Of a stretch of DNA of 38,918 bases, positions 25,244 through 32,910 are shown piece after piece (the stretch's first letter is position 1; each line of letters begins with the position of its first letter). A program made the position numbers and the translations under genes. The notes beneath the pieces are model-generated. The model made no database searches. It was not told the origin of the DNA and was given only the letters and a program-made list of their open reading frames with translations. Source of the stretch: CANLDA01 sp964021645 (lineage in GTDB: Bacteria > Pseudomonadota > Alphaproteobacteria > Rhodobacterales > Rhodobacteraceae). Where the stretch lies: contig CAXIAD010000020.1 in assembly GCA_964021645.1 (NCBI GenBank), positions 1-38,918 on the forward strand, written 5' to 3'.

Positions 25244-25660
25244 ATGACAACAGAAACACCCGCCAAATCCGCGCAACCGTCAGCGCCCAAAACCGGATCA
25301 AAAATCCGCGTTGATAAATGGCTTTGGCACGCGCGCTTTTTTAAAACCCGCACCTTGGCTGCCAAAACCGTGAGTGCAGGCAAAGTGCGCGTCAACGATG
25401 CCAAAATCACCAAAACATCGCATTTACTGGTCGCCTCTGATGTGTTGACCTTCACTCAGGGTCGTCACACCTGCGTGATCCGGGTCGAATTGCCCGGTAC
25501 ACGGCGGGGTCCAGCGCCCGAGGCGCAAACATTATATACGGATTTGTCCCCGCCGCGGGAAAACAGTCCTCCAAACCCCAGATTTGAGGGAAAAGGCCGC
25601 CCAACCAAGAAGGATCGCCGCAATCTGGCTCTTTCACGTGGTGCAGCGCTTGAAGATTAG
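25244..25660 (+). CDS. S4-domain RNA-binding protein, HslR type
   Basis: A 138-residue protein with one S4 domain: IRVDKWLWHARFFKTRTLAAKTVSAGKVRVND in outline, starting at about residue 22. The Lys/Arg-rich C-terminus includes GKGRPTKKDRRNL. This is the layout of HslR (Hsp15), which binds 50S subunits carrying stalled nascent chains. An upstream in-frame GTG at 25232 is less likely than the ATG at 25244. A poor ribosome site and the hairpin before it suggest modest expression. Its association with a SUV3-like helicase recurs in alphaproteobacteria as far as I recall. Confidence 0.88.
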   Translation: MTTETPAKSAQPSAPKTGSKIRVDKWLWHARFFKTRTLAAKTVSAGKVRVNDAKITKTSHLLVASDVLTFTQGRHTCVIRVELPGTRRGPAPEAQTLYTDLSPPRENSPPNPRFEGKGRPTKKDRRNLALSRGAALED

Positions 25661-25711
25661 GTCCCGCTGATTTACTCAGACCAGTGAAACCACGTCAGAT
25701 GAGACCCCGCT

Positions 25712-26050
25712 ATGACCTATGTCGTCACCGAAAACTGCGTTGCCTGCAAATACACCGACTGCGTCGAAGTATGCCCCGTGGATTGTTTCTATGAGGGGGA
25801 GAACTTTCTGGTGATCCACCCTGATGAATGCATTGATTGCGGTGTATGTGAACCTGAATGCCCCGCAGATGCCATTCGCCCGGACACAGAGCCGGATATG
25901 GAGAAGTGGGTTGAATTCAATCGCAAATATTCTGAACTATGGCCGGTGATCATCACCAAAAAAGAACCTCTGCCAGATGCTGAAGCACGCGATGGCGAAG
26001 CTGGTAAAATGGAGAAATTCTTCTCCGAGGCACCCGGCGAAGGCGGCTAA
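25712..26050 (+). CDS. fdxA: Seven-iron ferredoxin FdxA
   Basis: A 112-residue ferredoxin of the Azotobacter FdI type, carrying one [3Fe-4S] and one [4Fe-4S] cluster. By comparison with that family Cys9, Cys17 and Cys50 would hold the 3Fe cluster and Cys21, Cys40, Cys43 and Cys46 the 4Fe cluster; Cys12 and Cys25 are the additional cysteines. The C-terminal part (KWVEFNRKYSELWPVITKK in outline) is the normal extension. It acts in the cytoplasm as an electron carrier; the partner is unknown. It lies between the S4 protein and carD genes. The ribosome site is weak. Confidence 0.95.
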   Translation: MTYVVTENCVACKYTDCVEVCPVDCFYEGENFLVIHPDECIDCGVCEPECPADAIRPDTEPDMEKWVEFNRKYSELWPVIITKKEPLPDAEARDGEAGKMEKFFSEAPGEGG

Positions 26051-26119
26051 ATCTGCACAATCCAGTTAGGACTGCTGCCTTTTTTGGCATCCGCTGACAG
26101 GGTGAATTACACAAATGGC

Positions 26120-26141
26120 GATGCCCCTGATTCGGGGCATC
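26120..26141 (+). terminator. Hairpin downstream of fdxA
   Basis: GATGCCCC-TGATTC-GGGGCATC, a perfect 8-bp stem 70 bases after the fdxA stop. There is no T-run, so it may mark a processed 3' end more than a strong terminator. Confidence 0.5.
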
Positions 26142-26211
26142 TCATGGGCTAATTGCACAGCGTAACTGGCTGAAAATACAGACAAAGCACTGTATTTCGC
26201 AGGGATGCGCT

Positions 26212-26239
26212 TTGAAAGCCGCTATTTTTGTGCTATATT
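26212..26239 (+). promoter_or_regulatory. Candidate promoter in the fdxA-carD gap
   Basis: TTGAAA (26212-26217), 16 bases, TATATT (26234-26239). Transcription from here would begin near 26246 and meet two terminator-like hairpins before carD, so it may drive either carD with a regulated leader or a short RNA. An 8-bp inverted repeat (26174-26197) lies just upstream and could be an operator. Confidence 0.5.
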
Positions 26240-26268
26240 GACGATACAACTGAATTTGATCGCCTTTG

Positions 26269-26291
26269 CCATCCGTTGCGGATGGTTTTTT
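26269..26291 (+). terminator. Strong intrinsic terminator in the carD leader
   Basis: CCATCCG-TTG-CGGATGG followed by TTTTTT, a textbook intrinsic terminator, 90 bases before the carD start codon and about 25 bases after the expected transcription start of the candidate promoter. Confidence 0.8.
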
Positions 26292-26300
26292 CGTCAGGAT

Positions 26301-26344
26301 AACAGGGATCGCGGGAAAGATGATTTTCCCGTCGCCCTGTTTTT
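26301..26344 (+). terminator. Second terminator-like hairpin in the carD leader
   Basis: Outer stem AACAGGG (26301-26307) with CCCTGTT (26335-26341) and inner stem CGGGAAA (26312-26318) with TTTCCCG (26325-26331), followed by T residues. It ends only 37 bases before the carD ATG. Confidence 0.7.
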
Positions 26345-26380
26345 GTCTGTCGACCAAGGGATCGCACTAGGAAAGACTGC

Positions 26381-26890
26381 ATGAGCAAAGCTAAGAAACT
26401 CGACTTCCGCCCAGATGAATTTGTGGTTTACCCGGCGCATGGCGTTGGCCAAATCGTCTCGGTTGAAGAGCAGGAAATCGCGGGCATCAACCTGGAGCTT
26501 TTTGTGATTTCTTTTGCAAAAGACAAGATGACCCTGCGGGTACCTACCCACAAGGCGACCGAAATCGGCATGCGTAGCCTCAGCTCGCCTGACGTTGTCG
26601 ACAAGGCGATGACAACGCTCAAAGGCAAGGCCAAGGTCAAACGCGCCATGTGGTCCCGCCGCGCGCAGGAATACGAGCAAAAGATCAACTCCGGTGATCT
26701 GATTGCCATTGCAGAAGTCGTTCGCGATCTGCACCGCACCGATGACCAGCGCGAGCAAAGCTATTCAGAACGCCAGCTTTACGAAGCCGCACTTGAGCGT
26801 TTGACACGCGAAGTTGCTGCTGTTGCTGGTGGAGACGAAGTGTTTGCCGCCAAGCAAGTAGATGATGTTTTGATGGCGCGCGCCGCCTGA
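26381..26890 (+). CDS. carD: CarD/CdnL family RNA polymerase-binding regulator
   Basis: A 169-residue transcription factor. The N-terminal RNA polymerase-interacting domain (Tudor-like) is recognisable from FVVYPAHGVGQIVSVEEQEIAG and FAKDKMTLRVPTHKATEIGMR; the C-terminal helical DNA-contacting domain includes MWSRRAQEYEQKINSGDLIAIAEVVRDL in outline. In alphaproteobacteria CarD stabilises open complexes at many promoters, especially those with poor -10 elements. AGGAAAG precedes the ATG. The gene has an unusually structured leader with two terminator-like hairpins and is followed by a bidirectional terminator. Product assignment is secure; leader control is inference. Confidence 0.95.
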   Translation: MSKAKKLDFRPDEFVVYPAHGVGQIVSVEEQEIAGINLELFVISFAKDKMTLRVPTHKATEIGMRSLSSPDVVDKAMTTLKGKAKVKRAMWSRRAQEYEQKINSGDLIAIAEVVRDLHRTDDQREQSYSERQLYEAALERLTREVAAVAGGDEVFAAKQVDDVLMARAA

Positions 26891-26910
26891 TCTACACGAT
26901 GTGACTGCTA

Positions 26911-26956
26911 AAAAAAAAGCCGCGTTCCATGCACAGCTTGGGGCGCGGTTTTCTTT
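26911..26956. terminator. Bidirectional terminator between carD and cobS
   Basis: A run of eight A, then GCCGCG, a loop, CGCGG and TTTTCTTTT. CCGCG/CGCGG with flanking A/T runs works in both directions and lies between the convergent carD and cobS genes. Confidence 0.75.
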
Positions 26957-26961
26957 TGGAT

Positions 26962-27726
26962 TCACCCCAATGACAACTGTGTACTTAGCGCGATCAACAG
27001 GGTGATTTCGGCCACCTGCTGACATGCCCCTAAAACATCACCGGTTTGACCGCCAATTTTATGTCGTGCCAAACCCGCTACCAAGACCGTGCTGATCGCC
27101 ACCAACACCAGCATCCAGATCGCAGAAAATCCCAAGACCACGACCAGCGCGCTGCCAGCCAGAAATGCACCAATTTCGGCATTTTTCTGCGGCGGCACCC
27201 CTTGGGCATGCGACAATCCGGTTTGGCGCGCATGTGGCAAGGCCACCATAATGGCGGGCATGCAGGCACGTGACACCATGGCAATCGCAACCAGTGGCCA
27301 GAACCATGCCCCCTGCGTCATCAACCCTGCAACAACACTCCAACGCAGCGCCAAACTTAGACATAAGGCAATCACACCGTAGCTGCCGATTTGGCTGTCC
27401 TTCATGATTTCCAACCGCCGCGCAGGCTCCCAACCGCCCCAAAAACCATCAACCGTATCCGCCAACCCATCTTCATGCATGGCCCCGGTGATCACGGCAC
27501 TACTGGCGATCCAAACGATGGCAGCAATCCCTGCTGGCACACCAAGACCTAAACAAACCCAACTTAGCACCCCTGCGATTGCTGCCACCACGGCCCCCGC
27601 GATGGGATAGGCCCAAGCCGCCGCAGCACTGCGCTCAAAGCTCGCAACAACGGGTAATCGCGTCAAAAGCGCAATGGCAGTGACGATATCGCCCATTCGG
27701 ACGCGGTGCGTGTCGGCGTTGATCAT
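26962..27726 (-). CDS. cobS: Adenosylcobinamide-GDP ribazoletransferase
   Basis: A 254-residue inner-membrane enzyme (CobS, called CobV in some species) that joins adenosylcobinamide-GDP with alpha-ribazole in the last steps of cobalamin synthesis. The family motif HEDGLADTVDGFWGG is intact and the upstream LLTRLPV segment is typical. Around six hydrophobic segments occur. It is divergent from cobT, whose product makes alpha-ribazole phosphate, with 81 bases between starts. This makes the two genes a functional pair for assembling the lower ligand. No cobalamin riboswitch is apparent in the short gap. Confidence 0.95.
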   Translation of the reverse strand: MINADTHRVRMGDIVTAIALLTRLPVVASFERSAAAAWAYPIAGAVVAAIAGVLSWVCLGLGVPAGIAAIVWIASSAVITGAMHEDGLADTVDGFWGGWEPARRLEIMKDSQIGSYGVIALCLSLALRWSVVAGLMTQGAWFWPLVAIAMVSRACMPAIMVALPHARQTGLSHAQGVPPQKNAEIGAFLAGSALVVVLGFSAIWMLVLVAISTVLVAGLARHKIGGQTGDVLGACQQVAEITLLIALSTQLSLG

Positions 27727-27807
27727 ATGCGGGTCTTTTCCTGACTTGTGACGCTCACCCGTTCAGGTAAACAACCTTGTGACACGGGATTCAACAGGGG
27801 GGCTACT

Positions 27808-28815
27808 ATGTCCGACGGTTTTTCAACACTTGCTGGCTTTCAGGACATCCTGAACGGGCTGAGCAGCACTAATGACGCGGCACAAACCGCTGCCGCAGAG
27901 CGTAACGGCCAATTGACCAAACCCCCCGGTGCCTTGGGGCGGCTTGAGGATATGGCGATTTGGTACGCGGGATGGCGCGGTAATCCACGCCCTGAAATCA
28001 CGGCCCCTCAGGTGATCATCTTTGCTGGCAATCATGGTGTGACTGCGCAGGGCGTCTCTGCATTCCCGTCTGAGGTCACCGAGCAAATGGTGCTGAATTT
28101 CCAACATGGCGGTGCGGCGATCAACCAATTGTCCAAAGCAGCTGGCGCAAGCCTGAATGTGCATGCCCTATCACTGGATGAACCCACCGCAGATTTCACG
28201 CAATCCGCCGCCATGAGCGAGGACGCCTGCGTCGCCGCCCTGCTTGCGGGTTGGAATGCGGTTGATGTGTCCGCAGACCTGCTTGTCGTTGGCGAAATGG
28301 GCATTGGCAACACCACTTCAGGCGCGGCGATTGCGCATGCGCTTTATGGGGGAACGGCTGAGGATTGGACCGGGCGCGGCACAGGCGTGGATGACGCCGG
28401 CTTGATCAACAAAGCCCGCGTTGTGCGCGAGGCCGTGAGCTTGCATCCGGTGAGCGGGCTTGAGGCGCTGCGGTGCCTTGGCGGTCGGGAACTTGCCGCG
28501 ATGGCAGGCGCGATTGTGCGTGCCCGTATGTTGAGCATTCCGGTCATCATGGACGGGTTTATCTGCACCGCTGCCTGCGCCTGTCTTGAAAGCGCGCAGA
28601 CCGGCGCGCTTGATCACGTGATCGCAGGCCATGTCAGCGCCGAGAGCGCACATGCAGCCGTATTGCAAAAGCTGGGTAAAGAGCCAATTTTGTCGCTGGG
28701 CATGCGTTTGGGCGAAGGGTCAGGTGGTGCCTTGGCGATCAATATCCTGAAATCTGCGGTTGCCTGTCATTCCGGCATGGCCACCTTTGCCGAAGCAGGT
28801 GTTTCTGACGCCTAA
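27808..28815 (+). CDS. cobT: Nicotinate-nucleotide--dimethylbenzimidazole phosphoribosyltransferase
   Basis: A 335-residue enzyme that transfers phosphoribose from nicotinate mononucleotide to 5,6-dimethylbenzimidazole. Visible signatures are TKPPGALGRLEDMAIWYAGW, FAGNHGVTAQGVSAFP, GEMGIGNTTSGAA and the C-terminal RLGEGSGGALA with the presumed catalytic Glu. The ATG at 27808 has AGGGGGG before it; an in-frame ATG at 27748 adds a leader without homologous character. It is divergent from cobS and ends 49 bases before copy B of the dispersed two-hairpin element. Confidence 0.96.
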   Translation: MSDGFSTLAGFQDILNGLSSTNDAAQTAAAERNGQLTKPPGALGRLEDMAIWYAGWRGNPRPEITAPQVIIFAGNHGVTAQGVSAFPSEVTEQMVLNFQHGGAAINQLSKAAGASLNVHALSLDEPTADFTQSAAMSEDACVAALLAGWNAVDVSADLLVVGEMGIGNTTSGAAIAHALYGGTAEDWTGRGTGVDDAGLINKARVVREAVSLHPVSGLEALRCLGGRELAAMAGAIVRARMLSIPVIMDGFICTAACACLESAQTGALDHVIAGHVSAESAHAAVLQKLGKEPILSLGMRLGEGSGGALAINILKSAVACHSGMATFAEAGVSDA

Positions 28816-28863
28816 GGTGTTTCTAGTTAAATTGGCACCGAAGAGACTAATTGCTGACGAAAC

Positions 28864-28934
28864 GGGGGGGGCTCTGCCCCCCACGCACATTGTACAATGT
28901 GCGATCCCCCCGGGATATTTTTACTCAGAAGAAG
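28864..28934 (+). repeat. Dispersed two-hairpin intergenic element, copy B
   Basis: GGGGGGC-TCT-GCCCCCC (28866-28882) is followed by the perfect 20-base palindrome CGCACATTGTACAATGTGCG (28884-28903), then CCCCGGGATATTTTT and a GAAGAAG tail. It matches copy A at 7818-7888 in order and spacing. It sits between the convergent cobT and kefB genes and its right end contributes the stop and last codons of kefB. Confidence 0.8.
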
Positions 28935-30843
28935 TTGTAAAGGCGGGGCATTTTTCGGTGCATCTAGCGGCGTCGGTTCGCTCAATGCTGGAGTGAAGGG
29001 CGGTTTCCAGTTCCTTTTCCAACTCTTGGGCGCGTTGAATATAGGGTTTGTTTTGGCCTGTGGGGATTTCTGGATCCCAAAGTTGGGCCAATTCGCGCAC
29101 GGTATAGCGGTCATGTTGATAAAAGGTTTGCTCAGCTTGTGCGGCCTCGTATTCGGTCAGCCCCGCATTTTCCAAGACGTAGCGCCCTGCGCGCAGCGAG
29201 GCATCAAACATTTCGCGTACAATGTCGTTGGCCCCTGCTTGGTACAATTGATACACCGTATGGCGGTCACGGGCGCGAGCGACAATATGCAGATCGGGGC
29301 GTGCGCGCCGGGCCTGTGCCACCAGTTTGACCGCCGAGGCCGGATTGTCCAAGGCAACCACCAATACGCGGGCATTATCCAGTCCCGCAGCCTTTAGCAT
29401 CTCGGGTCGGGTTGGATCGCCAAAGAATCCTTTGACGCCGAAACTACGCATTAGATTGATCGCGTCCATATCGTGATCAAGCACCACAGTGTTAAACCCA
29501 GCGCCGCGCACAATGCGGTTTACGATTTGCCCAAACCGCCCAATGCCCGCGATAATCACGGGGCCTGCCTCATCTATTTCATCCGCGTCCAGATCCTCGG
29601 AACCATCGCCAATTCGGCGCGACAGTAGATCGTACAGGATGAACAGCAGCGGTGTGATCAGCATTGAAAGCGCCACCACCAGCAGCACAGTTTCACTCAG
29701 CGAAACGGGCAAAACATGCTGTTGCACCGAAAATGAGACCAGCACAAAGCCAAATTCCCCGGCTTGCGCAAGGCCAAGGGTAAAGAGCCATTGGTCGCGT
29801 CCTCGCAGCTTAAAAGCCCGACCTAATATGAACAGTACCGACGCCTTGATCAGCATTACGCCCAATGTCAGCCCTAGGATGTACAGTGGATCACGAAACA
29901 GTACGGCGAAATTGATACCCGCGCCCACGGTGATGAAAAACAGGCCTAATAACAGGCCTTTAAACGGTTCTATGTCGCTTTCCAGCTCATGCCGGAACTC
30001 AGAGTTTGCAAGCACAACCCCGGCCAAAAACGTGCCAAGAGCCGCAGATAGGCCAACAAGTGACATCAAAAACGCGATGCCAATCACGATCAGCAGGGCA
30101 AACGCCGTGTACATTTCGCGCAGACGCGCGGCATGGATAAACCGAAACAATGGCCGTGTCAGATAAATTCCCGCAAGGATGATCGCCCCGACCATGCCGA
30201 TCGTAACCAGCGTGACGCCCCAACCAGGCAAGCCCTCAACCAATGACAAGGCGGCCTCATGCCCATCCGTTGACGCAGTATCAACGGCGCGCTGCACCGA
30301 CCCGTCTTGCGACAGCGTGGGCAGGGCAGGCAACGCCAACAACGGCAACAGCGCAAGCATGGGGATGACCGCGATATCCTGCGTCAGCAACACCGCAAAG
30401 GTCGACCGGCCCCCGCCTGTCTGCATCAACCCTTTTTCCGACAATGTCTGCAAGACGATCGCCGTAGACGACAGCGCAAATATCATACCAATCGCCAGCG
30501 ACACACTTAGCGGCTGCCCCAACAGCAGCGCCCCCGTCATAACAGCAGCCCCCGTCAGCCCAACCTGCATCCCGCCAAGTCCGATCAACTTATGACGCAT
30601 CCCCCATAGCGCGCGCGGCTCCAATTCCAGCCCAATAATAAACAGCATCATTACCACGCCAAACTCGGCAACATGTTGCAAATCTTGGGTTTCGTGACTG
30701 CCCACCAAGCCAAAAACCGGCCCGATCACAACGCCAGCCAGCAAATACCCCAGCACAGACCCCAACCCCAATCGCGACGCCAGCGGCACGGCAATCAGAG
30801 CAGCAGTTAGAAAAATCGTGGCTTGAAATAGAAATCCTTCCAA
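28921..30843 (-). CDS. KefB/CPA2-type K+/H+ antiporter
   Basis: A 640-residue monovalent cation:proton antiporter-2 protein. The N-terminal membrane domain (about residues 1-395) has some 12 hydrophobic segments with GYLLAGVVIGP and LLFIIGLELEP-like features and the ALSSTAIVLQTL and LLTQDIAVIPML motifs. A cytoplasmic TrkA-N (RCK) domain starts near residue 420 (VIIAGIGRFGQIVNRIV), which binds NAD(H). It resembles KefB/KefC, glutathione-gated K+ efflux systems; gating ligand here is not known. The start is TTG with GGAGG five bases before it. The C-terminus runs into the dispersed repeat. Confidence 0.92.
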   Translation of the reverse strand: MEGFLFQATIFLTAALIAVPLASRLGLGSVLGYLLAGVVIGPVFGLVGSHETQDLQHVAEFGVVMMLFIIGLELEPRALWGMRHKLIGLGGMQVGLTGAAVMTGALLLGQPLSVSLAIGMIFALSSTAIVLQTLSEKGLMQTGGGRSTFAVLLTQDIAVIPMLALLPLLALPALPTLSQDGSVQRAVDTASTDGHEAALSLVEGLPGWGVTLVTIGMVGAIILAGIYLTRPLFRFIHAARLREMYTAFALLIVIGIAFLMSLVGLSAALGTFLAGVVLANSEFRHELESDIEPFKGLLLGLFFITVGAGINFAVLFRDPLYILGLTLGVMLIKASVLFILGRAFKLRGRDQWLFTLGLAQAGEFGFVLVSFSVQQHVLPVSLSETVLLVVALSMLITPLLFILYDLLSRRIGDGSEDLDADEIDEAGPVIIAGIGRFGQIVNRIVRGAGFNTVVLDHDMDAINLMRSFGVKGFFGDPTRPEMLKAAGLDNARVLVVALDNPASAVKLVAQARRARPDLHIVARARDRHTVYQLYQAGANDIVREMFDASLRAGRYVLENAGLTEYEAAQAEQTFYQHDRYTVRELAQLWDPEIPTGQNKPYIQRAQELEKELETALHSSIERTDAARCTEKCPAFTTSSE

Positions 30844-30885
30844 GGGGGCCTCCTTCTTGGGGCATAGGTGTAAATGTTAGACGCG

Positions 30886-31338
30886 CTATGTTGGCAGCGG
30901 CGCGTCGCTTTTGGGTTGATCCATGACAATCTGGCTCTGCACACGGCTGACCGCGGGATGGGGCAGCAACACCTCATGTATCAACCGGTTTAACGCAGCC
31001 AGATCGGCGCAGTAAATGCGCAGCAAATAATCCGCATCCCCGGTCAGGGTCCAAACGCTGATAATCTCGGGTCGGGTGATCATCAACCGTGATAGGCTTT
31101 TGGCCTGTTCGGGGTCATGCGTGCCCAACTGCACCTGCATAAAGGCCTGCACCGATAACCCCAACCGTAACGGATCTAGGCGCGCAGAATAGCCCTTAAT
31201 ATATCCTTCATTCTCCAGCCGTTGCCGGCGACGCCCGGCCTGACTGGCAGATAGGTGCAACTGCTCGCCCAATTGATGCGCGGTCAGATGCGCATCTTTC
31301 TGTAATGCGCGCAAAAGACGTGTATCGATTTCGTCCAT
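30886..31338 (-). CDS. Lrp/AsnC family transcriptional regulator
   Basis: A 150-residue regulator with an N-terminal helix-turn-helix (LTAHQLGEQLHLSASQAGRRRQRLENEGYI) and a C-terminal RAM/AsnC ligand domain (VWTLTGDADYLLRIYCADLAALNRLI, in which GDADY is the effector-site signature). The ATG at 31338 begins MDEIDTRLLRALQKD, as is usual for the family, and has GGAGG upstream; a longer GTG start at 31356 is less likely. It is divergent from hppD with an inverted repeat between them, so it probably controls hppD and itself in response to an aromatic amino acid. The effector is inferred from context. Confidence 0.92.
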   Translation of the reverse strand: MDEIDTRLLRALQKDAHLTAHQLGEQLHLSASQAGRRRQRLENEGYIKGYSARLDPLRLGLSVQAFMQVQLGTHDPEQAKSLSRLMITRPEIISVWTLTGDADYLLRIYCADLAALNRLIHEVLLPHPAVSRVQSQIVMDQPKSDAPLPT

Positions 31339-31370
31339 TTTGCCAATCCTCCGCACACAAATGTGAATTT

Positions 31371-31396
31371 ACATGAATCATACGCGTAATTCATGT
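31371..31396. promoter_or_regulatory. Inverted repeat operator between lrp-type gene and hppD
   Basis: ACATGAAT (31371-31378) and ATTCATGT (31389-31396) form a perfect 8-bp inverted repeat with a 10-base spacer. A further ATGT-N6-ACAT lies at 31361-31374. Position between the divergent regulator and target and size fit an Lrp-family site. Confidence 0.6.
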
Positions 31397-31487
31397 GGAA
31401 TCCATAAATATTTGCGCAAACACCGTGCGCCTGCGGCGATATGCTTATGCCAACGCATCCTTTCACGCATAATACCGGAGTATTCCC

Positions 31488-32582
31488 ATGGGTCCTTTCC
31501 CGCACGACGCCCCCAAGGCCGCAATTACCGCAGAGAACCCCGCCGGCACCGATGGGTTTGAGTTCGTCGAATTCGCCCATCCCGATCCCCAAGAGCTGCG
31601 CGATCTCTTCGCGCGCATGGGCTATGCCAAAACCGCCCAACATAAATCCAAAAACATCGAGCTGTGGCAGCAGGGCGATATCACCTATGTGTTGAACGCC
31701 GAGGCAGACAGCTTTGCCGCTGAATTTGTCACCGAACACGGTCCCTGTGCCTCCTCCATGGCGTGGCGTGTGGTTGATGCCGACAAGGCGCTGGCCCATG
31801 CGGTTTCCAAAGGTGCGGTCGAATATACAGGCGCAGGTAAATGCCTTGATGTGCCTGCGATTTACGGCATCGGTGGCTCGCTTTTGTATTTCGTCGATCA
31901 ATACGGGGATGACGATGCCTATGCGACAGAGTTTGACTACACAGATGACACCAAACCAACCGGGGTCGGCTTTCACTACCTCGATCACCTCACCCATAAT
32001 GTCCACAAGGGCAATATGGACAAGTGGTTCCATTTCTACGGCGATCTATTCAATTTCCGCGAAATCCGGTTTTTCGACATCGCAGGTAAATTCACCGGCT
32101 TGCTATCACGCGCGCTGACCTCACCCTGTGGGCGCATCCGTATACCGATCAACGAGGACCGCGGCGAAACTGGCCAGATCGTTGCCTATCTCAAAAAATA
32201 TAATGGCGAGGGCATTCAGCACATCGCCGTCGGCTCCGATGATCTATACGCCGCCACCGACCAGATTGCCGAAAACGGGGTGAAATTCATGCCCGGCCCG
32301 CCAGAGGCCTATTACGACATGAGCTATGAGCGTGTCATCGGCCATGACGAGCCCAAAGAGCGCATGATGAAACACGGAATTCTGATCGACGGCGAGGGCG
32401 TGATTGACGGTGGCGAAACCAAAATCCTGCTACAGATTTTCTCCAAAACCGTGATCGGCCCGATCTTCTTTGAGTTCATCCAGCGCAAAGGCGATGATGG
32501 TTTTGGCGAAGGTAACTTCAAGGCGCTATTTGAATCGATCGAGCGTGAGCAGATCGAAAGCGGAGAGCTCGCTGCCGAATAA
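31488..32582 (+). CDS. hppD: 4-hydroxyphenylpyruvate dioxygenase
   Basis: A 364-residue non-haem iron enzyme that converts 4-hydroxyphenylpyruvate to homogentisate in tyrosine breakdown. The iron triad is visible: His167 (YLDHLTHNV), His245 (GIQHIAV) and Glu329 (FFEFIQRKG), in good agreement with the spacing in Pseudomonas enzyme (161/240/322). N- and C-terminal vicinal-oxygen-chelate halves are both complete. The start ATG has CCGGAG seven bases upstream. Control by the adjacent divergent Lrp-type regulator is likely. No homogentisate pathway genes follow in the window. Confidence 0.97.
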   Translation: MGPFPHDAPKAAITAENPAGTDGFEFVEFAHPDPQELRDLFARMGYAKTAQHKSKNIELWQQGDITYVLNAEADSFAAEFVTEHGPCASSMAWRVVDADKALAHAVSKGAVEYTGAGKCLDVPAIYGIGGSLLYFVDQYGDDDAYATEFDYTDDTKPTGVGFHYLDHLTHNVHKGNMDKWFHFYGDLFNFREIRFFDIAGKFTGLLSRALTSPCGRIRIPINEDRGETGQIVAYLKKYNGEGIQHIAVGSDDLYAATDQIAENGVKFMPGPPEAYYDMSYERVIGHDEPKERMMKHGILIDGEGVIDGGETKILLQIFSKTVIGPIFFEFIQRKGDDGFGEGNFKALFESIEREQIESGELAAE

Positions 32583-32629
32583 GGGCCGAGTAATAGCCGA
32601 ATAATAATCGGCATTTCCGACAAGAACTA

Positions 32630-32666
32630 CGGCGGCGTATTCTCCCTAGATGCGCCGTCTTTTTTG
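32630..32666 (+). terminator. Intrinsic terminator of hppD
   Basis: ACGGCG (32630-32635) pairs with CGCCGT (32654-32659), followed after one base by TTTTTT (32661-32666). The distance to the hppD stop is about 50 bases. Confidence 0.8.
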
Positions 32667-32710
32667 TTGGTAAAACACCTGCATTAACCATTTTTTTCGC
32701 CAAAATCCGC

Positions 32711-32745
32711 GAAATGTACATTTCAGAGGTCGAAATTACCATTTC
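32711..32745. repeat. Two GAAAT-N4-ATTTC palindromes 21 bases apart
   Basis: GAAATGTACATTTC (32711-32724) is a perfect palindrome and GAAATTACCATTTC (32732-32745) has the same arms. The start-to-start distance is 21 bases, two helical turns. They resemble a double operator but no gene starts nearby. Confidence 0.55.
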
Positions 32746-32910
32746 GCCACTTTCGACAAAAATGAACGCTGCGCGCGTCGCTATCACCCTGCGTTAAACC
32801 GCAATATATGGGCCATGACGGTGCAGGTTTTTGGGGAAAATCGCTTCAAACACCGCCAATAGGCTCTCAAGAATCGGGGTTAACGCAGCGTTCGGTGGGG
32901 GTAATCCACC

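Larger units (their letters stand above)
26051..26380. other. Structured intergenic region between fdxA and carD
   Basis: This 330-base gap carries no gene but four inverted repeats and a promoter-like sequence. In order they are a GATGCCCC/GGGGCATC hairpin, AAATACAG/CTGTATTT (26174-26181 with 26190-26197), the promoter, and two terminator-like hairpins before carD. Confidence 0.7.
32583..32910. other. Convergent gap with terminator and palindromes
   Basis: This 328-base gap lies between the 3' ends of hppD and a large minus-strand gene. It holds a GCCGA/TCGGC hairpin (32597-32613), the hppD terminator, two GAAAT-N4-ATTTC palindromes and a 9-bp inverted repeat CTGCGTTAA/TTAACGCAG (32789-32797 and 32880-32888). 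No coding sequence is supported; a small RNA is conceivable. Confidence 0.5.

Noticed and set aside
27727..27807. Cobalamin riboswitch between cobS and cobT
   Set aside because: The gap is only 81 bases, too short for the roughly 200-base element, and no B12-box-like sequence is seen.
29489..30166. 225-codon plus-strand frame inside the KefB-type gene
   Set aside because: Antisense shadow rich in Ser/Arg/Pro; the minus-strand protein has clear antiporter and TrkA-N motifs.
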